The position numbers and the translations under genes are program-made. The notes beneath the pieces are model-generated. The model saw nothing but the letters and a program-made list of their open reading frames with translations. It had not been told where the DNA came from and did no database searches. Below are positions 11,718-23,800 of a stretch of DNA of 64,000 nucleotides, one piece after another (positions within the stretch are counted from its first letter, which is position 1; each line of letters opens with the position of its first letter). The DNA lies in NCBI GenBank assembly GCA_020466095.1, contig CM035806.1:36474602-36538601 (forward strand), in the 5' to 3' direction. Source of the DNA: Chlorops oryzae (taxonomy: Eukaryota; Arthropoda; Insecta; Diptera; Chloropidae).

Positions 11718-12005
11718 CTCTCTCTCTCTCTCCTCTCCTCTCTCTCTCTCCCTCTCTCCTCTCTCTCTCTTTCTCCCTCTCTCTCTCTCTCTCTCTCTCT
11801 CCTCTCCTTCTCTCCCTCTCTCTCTCTCCCTCTCTCCCTCTCTCTCTCTCTCTCTCTCCCTCTCTCCTCTCTCCCTTCTCTCCTTCTCCCTCCTCTCTCC
11901 CTCTCTCCTCTCTCTCTCTCCTCCTCCCTCCTCTCTCCCTCCCTCTCTCCCTCCCTCTCTCCCTCCCTCTCTCCCTCCCTCTCTCCCTCTCTCTCTCTCT
12001 CTCTC
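11461..12005. repeat. 545-bp polypyrimidine (CT)n/(CCCT)n tract in the first intron of the protease gene
   Basis: After 11473 the plus strand is almost entirely C and T, mixing (CT)n, (TTCTCT) and, from about 11935, a regular CCCTCCCTCTCT array. It ends about 40 bases before the 3' splice site at 12047. Long S/L/R/E-repeat frames on both strands are by-products of the repeat. Confidence 0.9.
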
Positions 12006-12059
12006 ATTCACTGCCGTCATCGATAACCATTTCTTTTCTTATTTCAGCAGTTCGAAGCC

Positions 12060-13553
12060 ATGAGATTCCTTTACATATTGCCGTTACTTTTCGCCTTCGC
12101 CACAGCACAATTTAACGGATTTGGCGGTTTTGGTGATTTCGCCAGTTCAATACAACAAGGCGCGAATTCATTAATATCAGGGCTGCCACTCTTAAACAAT
12201 GTCCAAAATTTCGCCGATTTCGCCGTAAGTCAATTCAAATGAAAAAGATAAAACGAATTTTGATTTAAACTCTTCAATTCCCAGTGTCACCTGCAAGTGA
12301 TAGTGGCTTGATTTATTTTTTCTCCTTTAAGTGCTATAAAGCAATTTTCTGCACTTTCGGTTGTCATAAGTGCAACTTATCGCATTAGCTTTTGGCTAAT
12401 ACATAACTTTATTGCAACAGCGATAAAAATTATACTTTTAAATTTCCATATGGCGGTGATGACCCACCGATATAAATTCAATGGGTTAAATATTTTTTTT
12501 TTTTTTCGCCCCAAGAAAGCATTTTATATCACTTTTTCTTTTTGAATTTTTCGCCCCCCTGCTTCCAAAAGGCGCAAACAGGCAAAAGGTATGCCACAGA
12601 AGCTGAGAGTCGACTGCGCGAAGGTGTTTTCAATGCTCGAAAATCCTTAGTCGATGCAAGGAATGCTGCCTTCGCCGCTGGTACGAGCACATTCGAGACG
12701 GCAATTAACGGATTCGCGGATTTAACGAAAGCCGAGTTCTTGAAAAAGTTAACTGGCAATAGGAAATCCGCTGCCGGAGAGTAAGTTCAATTCGAACAAA
12801 ATTTCTCGGTTTTCGGAGAATTACAAAAAAGTAAATAAAAATCTTTTCAGTGCTAAATCACGAGAGCATAAATATGCACCGGATTCGGTGAATCCTTCGC
12901 AAGTTCCAGATTCATTCGATTGGCGTGAACAGGGTGGAGTTACTCCAGTTAAATTCCAAGGAGATTGTGGTTCTTGTTGGTCTTTTGCCACTACTGGCGC
13001 CATTGAGGGTCATGTATTCCGGAAGACCGGTAGGCTGCCGAATCTCTCCGAACAGAATCTAATCGATTGCGGTAAACTGGATTTCGGTCTGAATGGCTGT
13101 GATGGTGGCTTTCAGGAGTATGCTTTTGATTTTGTTGCGTCACAAAACGGAATTGCGAATACGCAGAAATATCCTTATATTGATAAGAAGGACGTTTGTA
13201 AATATAGACCACAGCTAAAGGGTGCTGAGATTACTGGATTCGCCGCAATTCCGATAAAAGATGAACAGAAAATGAAAGAAATCGTAGGAACTTTGGGACC
13301 TTTGGCCTGCTCGATCTATGGTATCGAATCGCTGCTGCTTTACAGCAAGGGCATCTACGACGACGAGGAATGCAATACGGCCGAAGTGAATCATTCGGTT
13401 CTAGTCGTCGGTTATGGTAGTGAGAATGGCAAAGATTATTGGATTGTTAAAAATTCCTGGGACAAAAATTGGGGCGAAGAGGGGTTCTTTAAACTTCCAC
13501 GAGGTAAAAACTTCTGCGGAATTGCAAGTGAATGCAGCTATCCAATTATTTAG
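12060..13553 (+). CDS. Cathepsin-L-like papain-family cysteine protease (CG4847-like), 358 aa
   Basis: Secreted or lysosomal C1A endopeptidase made as a zymogen. Coding exons are 12060-12224, 12572-12780 and 12851-13553, with donors GTAAGT and acceptors AAAAG and TTTTCAG; the joined frame is 358 codons plus TAG. It begins with a signal peptide (about residues 1-16, MRFLYILPLLFAFATAQ) and an unusual Gly/Phe-rich spacer. An I29-type inhibitory propeptide follows (residues about 56-120, with INGFADLTKAEF). The mature domain starts near VPDSFDWR, with oxyanion Gln161, catalytic Cys167 in QGDCGSCWSF, His306 in VNHSVLVVGYG and Asn326 in VKNSWDKNWG. The family GCNGG motif is present as GCDGG. The catalytic triad is complete. 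The close match I recall is Drosophila CG4847; orthology is inferred also from its neighbours. Confidence 0.93.
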
Positions 13554-13599
13554 ACCTTTATAATGATTTTGTTTTAAAAATATCAAAAAAAAAAAAAAT

Positions 13600-13605
13600 A
13601 ATAAA
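13600..13605 (+). terminator. polyadenylation signal AATAAA of the protease gene
   Basis: AATAAA lies 47 bases after the TAG stop, embedded in an A-rich run. The 3' UTR appears very short. Confidence 0.6.
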
Positions 13606-14120
13606 TGCTCGCAAAAAATTTTCATGTGATAAAAAAAAATTTTTCCTTGCAAATTTTTTAATCGCATGTATTAAACAGAGGTGAAATTGGATAAATTCAA
13701 TTTGAATGGTCATAAAATGATAATATTTTGATAAAAAAAAAAATGTACAATCGTTGGGAGGGCTTGTAAATCCAGTTAGCCCAAATTAAATTTGACTTTT
13801 TTTTTAATGTTTTGAAAATTTATAGAATTATCTATAAAATGGCGAAATATTTCAACCGCTTTATTGTCAACTAGCTTTTTGTTAAGTAGGAAACTCATGG
13901 TCCAATCCATTGTACAATGCGTTGGATCAGCGCTTGTAACTGAATTCAACTCAGACATACATATATGTTCCAATGCATTCTGCAACGTCCAATTCAACTT
14001 AACTTTATTTTATGTTATTATCTTAATTTGCGACTGTTTTCTTTGTAGAAATCAAACTAACTGAATTTGATACAACAACGTTACAAACGTTCCATCACGT
14101 TGGACGATCATGGGTTTCAA

Positions 14121-15393
14121 CTCGAAAAAATCAAAACTCTTTGAATTTCCTCCAACTTTTGTATCAACCGAAAATCTTTCGTCCAAAGTGGCCACAAACG
14201 ACCTAATCTAGGGTGACCAAAATGCTTTCGGTTAAATAAAGGAAACCTTAAATCGAAAACCAAAACTCCCCCTCGCCCCTCGACAAATGTTTTCCATATT
14301 CAATGAAAACACTTTTCCACATGTTCTTATTAGGGCGTAGTATTTACTTCCAATAGTCAAACACGACCTAAGAAAATCTCTTCGAAATACGGAGAAAAAG
14401 CAAATTTCTATATATTATATTTTTTTTTACTTTTCACGAAATTAATTTTTGTTGTTGTTTTATTATCTTCTTAATATAAATAAATTCTTGTTGCATTAAA
14501 AATTTGAAAAACTATGAGCTTTTCATTGTTGCACCACGAAAGCTAAGTTCATAGTGGCAAATCGCGCGCACACAGGTGAGTACAAATTTTAAATTAGCTT
14601 AGCTAGCCCCCTTCTGTACACCCCCAAAATAAAGCTCAATTCATTATCTTTCGACCTGATTACATTTCACAATAAAATTTTACACGTAGGCATCCATTTG
14701 AGGTATAAATTACAACCCTTCCTTCAAAAGTGGAGTTTTCCCCATAAAATCCATTTGCGCGACCTCTAAACGTCCTTCAAAAAATCTGAAAAAATTCTCA
14801 AAATCTTTTTAGGCAATTGTCTTTCGAATTCCGTGTGGACATTTTAATATTAAAAAAAAAAAAAAAATTTCGGACACCCTAGTACTTATTAGTAATAAGT
14901 TATATACATACACTTGAACGGGGTTTATTAATATCACCAGAAAAATGAATAAAATAAAGGACAATCAAAGGCCGATTAATTACTTTCCCCAAACCGCCAA
15001 AAAAAAAGGACATGTCCTTTTAAAAAAGGACGTTTGGTCACCCTACCTAATCTATCGTCCAATTTGGCTTCGTTGTACAATACATTACAGGCATATAGCA
15101 CTATAGGTCTAACTGTCGACGTCGAAAAGCCTCTGCCGCTAATAAGAAACTCCCCATTAGGCAGGGATAGGAAACTCAACTCTTTCGAGAAATTCACCAA
15201 AAAGCCACCAACAAAAACCTTAAGCAGGAATAGGAAATTCAACTCTTTCGAGAAATTCACCAGAAAGCTACCAACAACAATACGGGCAGACAAAAAGTGG
15301 CACTATGATGCCACTTGCAAGAAAATTATAAAAGAAACACGGCGTCGGCTCGGTTTTTTATATAGCTTTAAAAGTTCATATTTGCAGCTTTAA
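14121..15393 (+). other. Unrecognised open frame interrupted by a transposon
   Basis: If the element and one copy of its 9-bp duplication (14210-15053) are removed, a frame runs unbroken from about 14122 to a TAA at 15391-15393. It includes two near-identical units, RKLNSFEKFTKKPPTKT and RKFNSFEKFTRKLPTT (DNA about 15166-15275), and a basic tail DKKWHYDATCKK. No family is recognised and no start codon or promoter is evident. It may be a decayed mobile-element or host gene fragment. Confidence 0.25.
14210..15044. mobile_element. DNA transposon, 835 bp, with perfect 9-bp target duplication
   Basis: Symmetric ends AGGGTGACCAAA and TTTGGTCACCCT are flanked on each side by ACCTAATCT. The right subterminal part has repeated AAAGGACATGTCCTTT-like palindromes. 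Nine bases would suit Mutator-like or Merlin-like elements; a hAT with 8 bp plus one chance base is possible. No transposase frame remains. Confidence 0.75.
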
Positions 15394-15833
15394 TAAATGT
15401 ATTACGATGTGTTGTTGCTTAATGTTCACGAATGTTTTCATTTTGTAATAAATTGAAATACATTTTTAACTACGGCTACGAATTTCATTGTGCATACAAT
15501 GTAGTATTTTTACTGAAACAGTGTGATTAAAAAGTTGTTAGGGCAGGGTAGGACTAAAAAACAACTTCTATTGTTCCCTTATATTGAGTTTCCTTAATTA
15601 TTTTTGTGTTTCTGAAGCTTTTAATAGCATTTTATGAGTTTGGTAGATATTTTATATGTGATGATTTCGAAAATCTTCCAAAATTAAAAAAAAAAGTGGC
15701 AACGCATTTCACCACAGCAGAGCTAAATATTTCGCTGCCATAGCATGCTTCTCTTTTCCTCGTGCTATATGCCTATGTTAAAGCAGCGTAGCTCTAACAC
15801 ATTGCAGGGATTAGGAAGAAGAAGAGTTAGACC

Positions 15834-16032
15834 TATAGTACTATACATATAGAACTATAGCTGCAACTTCGGCCAAAAGCTATTACGTGGTACACCACAC
15901 TTACTATTACGTGGTTCACCACAACACTTGGCTTATGGCGTGGTTCACCACAGTTGAACTTTTTCACCAAATCATGCCATAACGCGCCAAAATTTGACCG
16001 AAGTTGCAGCTATAGGTCTATATGGTACTATA
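15834..16032. mobile_element. Foldback element with internal tandem units
   Basis: The inverted arms share CTATAGCTGCAACTTCGG and flanking TATAGTACYATA. The loop holds repeated units of ACGTGGTNCACCAC (15894-15950). No ORF. Confidence 0.55.
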
Positions 16033-16197
16033 TGATTACAGGAATATAACAAGAATTTTTATGAGAGTAGAACAAGTTACAGAATATTTATGAAAAGCAG
16101 CGCATTTTTGATACACATATATTAAAAACAAAAAAAAAGCAATACCGAAGAATAATCGCATTTCAAACAGCTGAAACATCAAATTAATTCCTTATTA

Positions 16198-16619
16198 GGC
16201 TAGGTACTCACCTGAACAGGGAAGTAAACTCCCATATAAAATCATGTATGGCGACAAACTGCAGCTGAACTGTTGCTAAAAGAGTGTTTCTTGTTGCCGT
16301 ACTCAGATCAATACACACGAACGCCACATTCAAGAGCCGATGAAAGCCAATCAAAATGGCTCCAGATCGAGCGAACTTGACAGAAATAATCAAAATGTCC
16401 ATTGATTCACTTTGGTTAGTTTGTTAAAACAATCTAATTTCACAATTAATCAACAATTTTCGAATTCGCAAAAATCTCGGTTATTCAAACAACTGATTGC
16501 ATTTCGCATCTGAATCGGTTTAATGTCGAACGGAGCACGTGCTCACCTGCTAGTGTTCTTGAAAGTACAAAATATTAATTGTACATTCTTTCTGTTGCTT
16601 TTGAGGTGAGTACCGAGCC
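16198..16619. mobile_element. TIR element, 422 bp, PIF/Harbinger-like ends
   Basis: The left end GGCTAGGTACTCACCT matches the reverse complement of the right end AGGTGAGTACCGAGCC with one mismatch. Flanking TTA and ATA fit a 3-bp T-W-A target. It lies directly upstream of the Patronin promoter region. Confidence 0.55.
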
Positions 16620-16709
16620 ATAGGCTATAAGTAAAAACTAAAAGCTAAAATGTTTAACACGCTAAACTGGCAGCACTGATGAATTTTTTTGTGACACTAG
16701 GACTGCTAG

Positions 16710-16820
16710 CGCTATATCGATGCGATACCTCGAAAATATCGTCATCGATAGCAGTATTCGTTGATATATCGTATCGAACGACACTTCCACAAAATTATCG
16801 ATACCTGCAATCTATCGATA
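16710..16820. promoter_or_regulatory. DRE / CGATA cluster, candidate Patronin promoter or boundary
   Basis: Two perfect TATCGATA sites (16796-16803 and 16813-16820) and several CGATA or ATCGAT variants occur within 110 bases. TATCGATA is the DREF-binding DRE of Drosophila housekeeping promoters, and clustered CGATA binds BEAF-32. The untranslated exon carrying the Patronin ATG lies 1.1 kb downstream; a TTATCCCACAG acceptor at 17777 suggests one more 5' non-coding exon between. A transposon origin for the CGATA palindromes cannot be excluded. Confidence 0.45.
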
Positions 16821-17918
16821 CGATATTTGGCATCCACAGGCCGAGTGACACCTAAATTACTAAGTGTCCAAGAGTGAGGAAAGAAAACGAGTGAAAAAAT
16901 CGTTGAAAACTTAATGCAAACAACTGAAATTTATTGAAATTTATTTCATTGAAAAGTGAGTGCTCTCATTCAGTTGAATTTCTTTTGAAATAATCGCGAA
17001 AAACGACCATTTTCGCATCCATATAAATTGAAAATTTCACTTGCGGCTCGCATTCTGCTTTGCTCTCTTCGTTGCGTGAAGCACGGTCGAAATGCATTAG
17101 ATAGAACAAGATAGCTACTGTTACGTGTGCGGTGACATCAGTGTGTGGAAGAGAGAGAAGCTTAAAGAAGAAAGAAAGAAAGAAAAAAAAAAACAAGAAA
17201 ACAAAAGCAAAATATTCAAAAAATTTTTTGAAAATTCATTTTTTGTGCCTACGCCTACAGCAGTCAATCGAAAACGAATTTCATAAAGGGCAATAATTCG
17301 TAAAAAAATTCCGGAAGTTCGAAATTTTCTCGTATTTTATTTGGTTAATTTTTTTTTTTTGTTCTTAATTTGTGTCTGAATAAAGAAGGATACGTCTACC
17401 ATCTACCAAACTAACAGCTGATATTTAGTGGAGCATATTGCCACCCTTTTCACCTCCTACTTGTTAAATTCGTTCGCGTTCGCTTTCGCATGAATCATAT
17501 CTTGATCAAATTTTGGGCGAGTTTTGAAAAAATTTCGCGAAAATATTCGCACATATTCGCGAATCTAGATAAGTGAATGGCCGGGAAACGCGTTGCATGA
17601 TTGCCGTTAAAAGAAAAACAAAACAAACCGAAACAGACAGAGAAAAAGGAAAAGGAAACGAGAAAGAGAAAGAAAAAGAAAAAGAAAAAGAAAAAGAAAA
17701 TTTGAACTAAATTTTACGTTTCGTTGCTGTTGTCGTTGGTTGTTATTGCGTTTGTTGTTGTTGTTTTTATCCCACAGGCCCACAAGCAACGTTGTATGAA
17801 AGTCTTCGTGACGACTATTTCGGCCGAACACACGGCAACCGTCAAGCGAAAGCGCAACAACATCGCACTGGATTTTCTTGGGCTCAACCGTTGAAGGCTG
17901 AAGTCATCTAGCACCAGT

Positions 17919-18850
17919 ATGGATGCGGAACCGCAAGAGATTCGACAGGTACTTCTTCTTCTCCTTCTTCTTACTCTACTTGCTCTTCGATAAAAGTATT
18001 AAAGTATAAGGTATATGAAAAGTATGAAGTATGAAACATGTGAGGCGCGGCGAGGCGAGGCGAGGCATACATGTTGGTATGTATGTAGCTTGAAGTGTTT
18101 GGTGTTTAGCGATTTGTTTTATGTGCTTATGCGAAGCTGGAATAGGGTAAACGGTTTGTGGCACAGAGGAAGAAAGCAATTTAGTTAATGGAAAAAAAGG
18201 TTATTAATAATTGATCGCTTAAGATTTCGCTTTGAGCAGGTTAGGCGGACTTTGACTGAATTACAATTCAATGTGACATGGTAATGCAATCGTCGTATGG
18301 TATTGCTTCGCTTTGCTTTGGTAATGAATCGCCCATACGTTTCCTAAACGTTAAGCCAAGATGCCAATAATCCAAGTCCGATTCCGCTCGCGATGTTGAT
18401 GCTGATGCTGATGCCAGAAGTTGTTCTTGAGCAATGCGCGTCATTAAAAACCACCTACTCTCAGCTGCCAAAACAGTTTTTGTCGATGTTGACCCGCACA
18501 CCGCGCAAATAGCTCAAACAAAACAAAACAAAAAAGAACGAACAACGAAAAACGAGAAAAAAAGGCAACAAGAGCAATCAGAACTGCTTTAATAAGTTAG
18601 CGCTAGAGTCATAGCAAGTCCCAGTGCCAGTGCCACCTACTTATAGTGCGACTGGTTTTTTTTTTTGTTTTATTTTTTCATTTTTTATTTTTATTTTTTA
18701 TTAACGCCCGGAGCTGTGAGCTTTAATTTTAGTCGCAGCTAACGTCAACGGAGTCACATAATTCGGTTCAGACGATTCGGATATGGGGAATCGTCACAAT
18801 CGCCATTCGAAGCAACAAACTCACACAGGCAACGCATTCCGTCAGACACA

Positions 18851-18882
<32 letters not shown>

Positions 18883-20829
18883 ACAAACAGATGGAGACTC
18901 ACCCATAGAGTGGTGGCCAACATCCTATGACAACTGTTGGTAGAGAACTTTGCAATCGCACCGCTTATAAAAGCAAACATCAGAGATGGGAGCTATAAGT
19001 CAATGCGATTTTGCGATGGACTCCTCAGACTCATGGAGCGGCAAGAGGTTAACTTGCAAGTATACACGTTAGTCATGAAAAGCGATTAGAGACGATATGC
19101 GCTCATAAATGACGGATACACAAAAAACCAAATTCCTCACATTCGCATTCGCATTCGCATTCTTCATTCACGAAAATCCGAAACACAGCAAATCGACAAC
19201 AAAAGACAATAAGGAAAAACAAAAAAAACGCACTGGATTTTAGCAAGAGAAAAAAGAAACAACAAAAAATAAATAAATAATAATTTAGAAAATAAACAAA
19301 AACATTCGCAGCACAAACAATAGTAATAATAGCAGCAACAATTAAGTCCAATGAATTGCATTGAAGAATTTTTCTCAGCCTACAAACTGTGTGACCTCCA
19401 AGTCCTCCCCTTACTTCGTCCGAAGCTGTTCACGCTGAAAGCTTTTTGAAATGCCTGCCGCCACTTGAATGCGTGCGCTCTACCGCCTATTGACGTCTCT
19501 TGAGTGCATAAGGGAAAAGGCCTTAAATGCCATTTGGTGGTCCTACTTGCGATGGACCACGGTGTAGCTGCTGCAAGTGTAATCTGCAGTCTGCAATCTG
19601 GAACATGGAATCTGGAGTCTGTGAATATGATTGGTCAATATGCCTCAAGTGATTGAATTATGTACTGTAAATACCTTTACGGATACGTCGATGACGTAAA
19701 TTCATTTGAATTTCAATTCGAATGGATTGCTAGAAGGCTTGCTTGCTGCCTTTCGTACACACTTACTTGTTTGTATTTTTTTGTTTGTTTGTTTGTTTGT
19801 TTGTTTGTTTGCTTGTTTACCTGTTTAGCCGTTTAGCTTTAGCTGGCTTATAATACTAACAGTAGAGCTTTCTTTTACCTTTTTATTGAAGTGCGAAATA
19901 CGTAGCTTCGCAGTGTCGTAGGAAAGTTTTAATTATAAACATGAAAATAGCTTTCTATCCTCGTGTCACATGTATTTATTTATTATCAAAGCAACCATTT
20001 TTTCATTTCATTTCTTTCCTTTATTGAATTCAATCTACAAAAAAAAAAAAAAAACCACCCAGAGGAAAGAACGCAACTTAATCTTTCATTGTGAATGAAA
20101 GAACACGAGATATTAAAGCATTCATAAAAAAGTTGAATAAAAAAAAAAAAAAAAAAAAAAATCAGCAACTAAGCCTGATTGGGGATCATCGTGCATCATT
20201 GCTTGAGTAAAAGAGCGCCCAGAAAACGTGATAAAACTATTAAGAAGCATGAAAACTGTGGACGGGAATTCTAGTAAACCTAATTCACTTTCGGCTTCTT
20301 TCGTGTGGCCGTCAATTCCATTTCAACAACATCTCTTTATTATTGGGTCTGATTTGTAAAGAAAAATAATTAAAAAACTTGAAACTCCCTTTCAGATTTC
20401 AAATTAAACGGCTTTAGCCAACTTTGATGTCATGAGTGTAGCAAGCAGTAAAAATTTATAAGTGAACAAGAGAACGAGAAGGAGAATAATAATAAAAATG
20501 AAAAAAAAAAAAAAAAACAAATAAAAATTATGTCAACACAAGCAAAAGATAGATGATGATGTGCTGGATGTCGTAATATAATCTTAAAGACTTAATCATC
20601 ATATGTAACTTTTATGAATTTTCCGTGAATGGAGATGAAAGAAGTCCAATTGAAATCATGCCACTCACCAATTTCACAATGAAACTATACATATATACAG
20701 AGTACAGTGTACTACAGTAGAAGACACTTTTCGGGAAAGCTGTAGTGTTCTTGCTTCTCAAATAGTTCCCGTTTAAGCGAACACCTCTATTAAACGGATA
20801 TATTTTTGGGTCCCGTAGGTGTCCGCTTA

Positions 20830-20868
<39 letters not shown>

Positions 20869-23800
20869 TACACTGTATATCGAGGAAAGCTCCCTGAGAA
20901 TTAGATGTCATAGAGAAATAGATAAATTTGCTAACAGGAAAGTGTAGACCGATCAAGGGAGTTGTTCACCGCAACCGGAATTCACTCGCCATTTATTCCG
21001 AAGGGTGTTTAAGAATGAATTTTCGAGTTCGGCATAATAGAAATCAAATCCCATACCTACTGAAAGCTAATTTTCCTTTAACTTTTTGTGGTATCTATAC
21101 ACGCGGTGCTTAAAAGTAAAATGAAAGCCCACCTGTGAGCCTTTCGAAATCCAACCAAGGTATAAGGAAATCAAAACTAATAGAGCTCAATAGTTTATAG
21201 TTTATGACAAACGCCCATTTAAGTCCCCATTTCAATGAGAATGCACCACCAGCTGACCGAATCGAGCATAAAAGCGAAAATCATTTTTCGTTGTTCTGCT
21301 CTGCTCTGTCAGTTCGGTTCGGTTCAGTTTAGTTCAATAAATATAACAAATGCCCTTTAAAATTGATTACCGTTGCGGTAAAATCGTGTACAAGAATGCA
21401 CTTGAAATGCAATCGTAACTCTTCTGGAAAATTTTACACCACTGACATTTCCCGATATTGCTCTAGTCTCTTGTGTACATTGTACGATTTAAGTAGTTTA
21501 TCATAAAAGCAGAACGATAACTATTGGATGCCATGGAGCGAGCTTAACGTTGCGTTAAAGAATCGCTCTTGCCACGGGCGGCGAGTTTATCGAACTCTAA
21601 TTGGGCATTGCACGCTTGGCTACATTTTTGAGTTTTCATTTTTTCTATGCTCATTGCAAATTATGTTCGCGTTCGTTCCTATATACAAAAAAAGGAAAGA
21701 AAAAAAATTAATCATTTCGTATCCGTCTACTTGTCTACTCTCACTCTCTCTCTCTCCACTTTGGCTCATACATAAATATATAACTTATGCCTTCATGTAG
21801 ACTGCTTAATATTCGTTTCTTTTCTTTCACATAATTTCTTCTTTGCACTCTCATATTCGAAAATATGAGGAAGAATAAACAAATCACGAAAATTTTATGG
21901 TTTCGATCGCCCGATTTGGCGTTTGGCTTGTGTCATTTCTTCCTATTTTTTTTATTGTATGTACATACTTATATATAAATTTTTTTTTTTCTGAATTGCT
22001 TTTAAAAATCGAGCACAAATGCAATATGATAAGGCCCAATGATTTGGGTGCTGGTATTTAATTCTTTGATGTTAGACAAAAATTGAAAAAAGTCTTTGAA
22101 ATTGAAATTCTTGATTTTTTTTTTTATAAATCCCCCACTAAAGTTATTTATGGGTATGGCAGACGACGATATAAATGTCGAAAAAATTTTGTTAATTTTT
22201 TTTTTTTTTTTTTTTGTCTGTAGTTAGGTAGTAAGGATAAAAATGTTTTCATACCATCGTAAATTGTTTTTTACTTCCTCTTTATTTAGTATTGTCCTCT
22301 AACTGGCTAACTGGGTCTGGCCTAGAGATTTGCACGGGCCTCAATTTTGAGGCCCGGCCCGACCCGAAGCAGATTTTTCCGGGCCTGTCCCGGCCCGGAC
22401 CGGAAAATTTTCAAAGAGGCCCGGCCCGAAAAAAATGATCAAAAAAAATTAGTTTGTAGTTGCAGTAGTAAGAAGTTCTTCGACTATATAACAGAGTGTA
22501 TTACATTAAACATATTTTTATTTTTTCGACTACATAACTGAGTGTATTATATATAAAAGTAGTTTTTTTTTTACATTTATTTTAGCAAATTAAAAATAGT
22601 GAGGATATAATCTTTCTGAAATATTTTGAGGAAATTAGTGTTTTATATATAAGTACATACTTTTATAGTTACAAAATAAAGCAAAAGTCATTCAAATAGA
22701 AAAAAAAATTAACTCAAAATTAAATTATAAGCTTAAAAAAAGGATCTCTAAAAAAAATCATGAATTAGAATCAGATGGGATTTGATACAGATTACGACAT
22801 CAGAAATTTTTGTTGTAAATGACGTTATTGTTCCATTTTTCATGTTTGGGCTGCGACATCTTTGTTCTCCTGAGCCATTTTCAAAGCTGAGTTCTAATCA
22901 AAAACTTTTCACTTGCCGAAATAACGCAATGAAAGAAAACGGCCTTAAAAATGGCATAGGAACACAGAGATGTCGTAGCCCAAACATAGGAAAAAAATTG
23001 AACAAATAACGTCATTTACAACTAAAACATTCTAATTTCGTGATCTGTATATCTATCATTCTTGAAATCTCCCTACATATTTTTATTCTTTTACTCATCA
23101 TCGAAAATGTAAGTCGGCTTTTACACAACCGTATAACTTCACTTGTGCTTCTATTCTCAAATCGAAAATCGGCCAATAATCGATATACATTGTAAAAGGC
23201 CGCAGATGAAATTAAGTGCCTTTCCGATAAAAACATTGTTCAGTGCTTAATATGTAGCGGGCCTCTTTTCGGCCTACGGGCCTGCGGGATTTCAACCTGA
23301 GGCCCGGCCCGCACGGAAAAAGCCCGTTTTTTGATTTTTTGGCCCGAAGCCCGTATTTTTTGACCCAGGCCCGGCCCGGCCCGTGCCCATCTCTAGTCTG
23401 GCCTCTTTACCCAGCTGGTAGTAGCATGATTTCTTAAGACATCTTAGCGAATGAATATTTTCTTTCTATGCATATTCTTTTAAGGGGCTCTCTCCAGTTA
23501 TGTCGGAAATAAAACAGAAAGGAAAAACTTAATATAAAAAAACACTTGAGAAAATTTCTGATTCATTTCTGAAGTGTTTTTTTTTTTTTTTATATGAAGT
23601 TTTTCAATTCTGACAGAGCTGCAGAAATCCCATAAGTCATCAATTTTGGATAAAGTCATCTTGTAACTGAACTTTGTTGATTCCAGTGAAGGCAACAATA
23701 TGTTTATGTGTACATTCGTCTATTGCCCTCATTAGTTGCCCGCCTGCACACCGATAAGGTTTTGTTTGACAACATCGTTTTTGGTCATCGATATCATTAG

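Noticed and set aside
11442..12026. Open frames of 165-192 codons on both strands (Arg/Glu-rich and Ser/Leu-rich)
   Set aside because: They are the six-frame reading of the CT/GA repeat, with no non-repeat sequence and no splice or start context.
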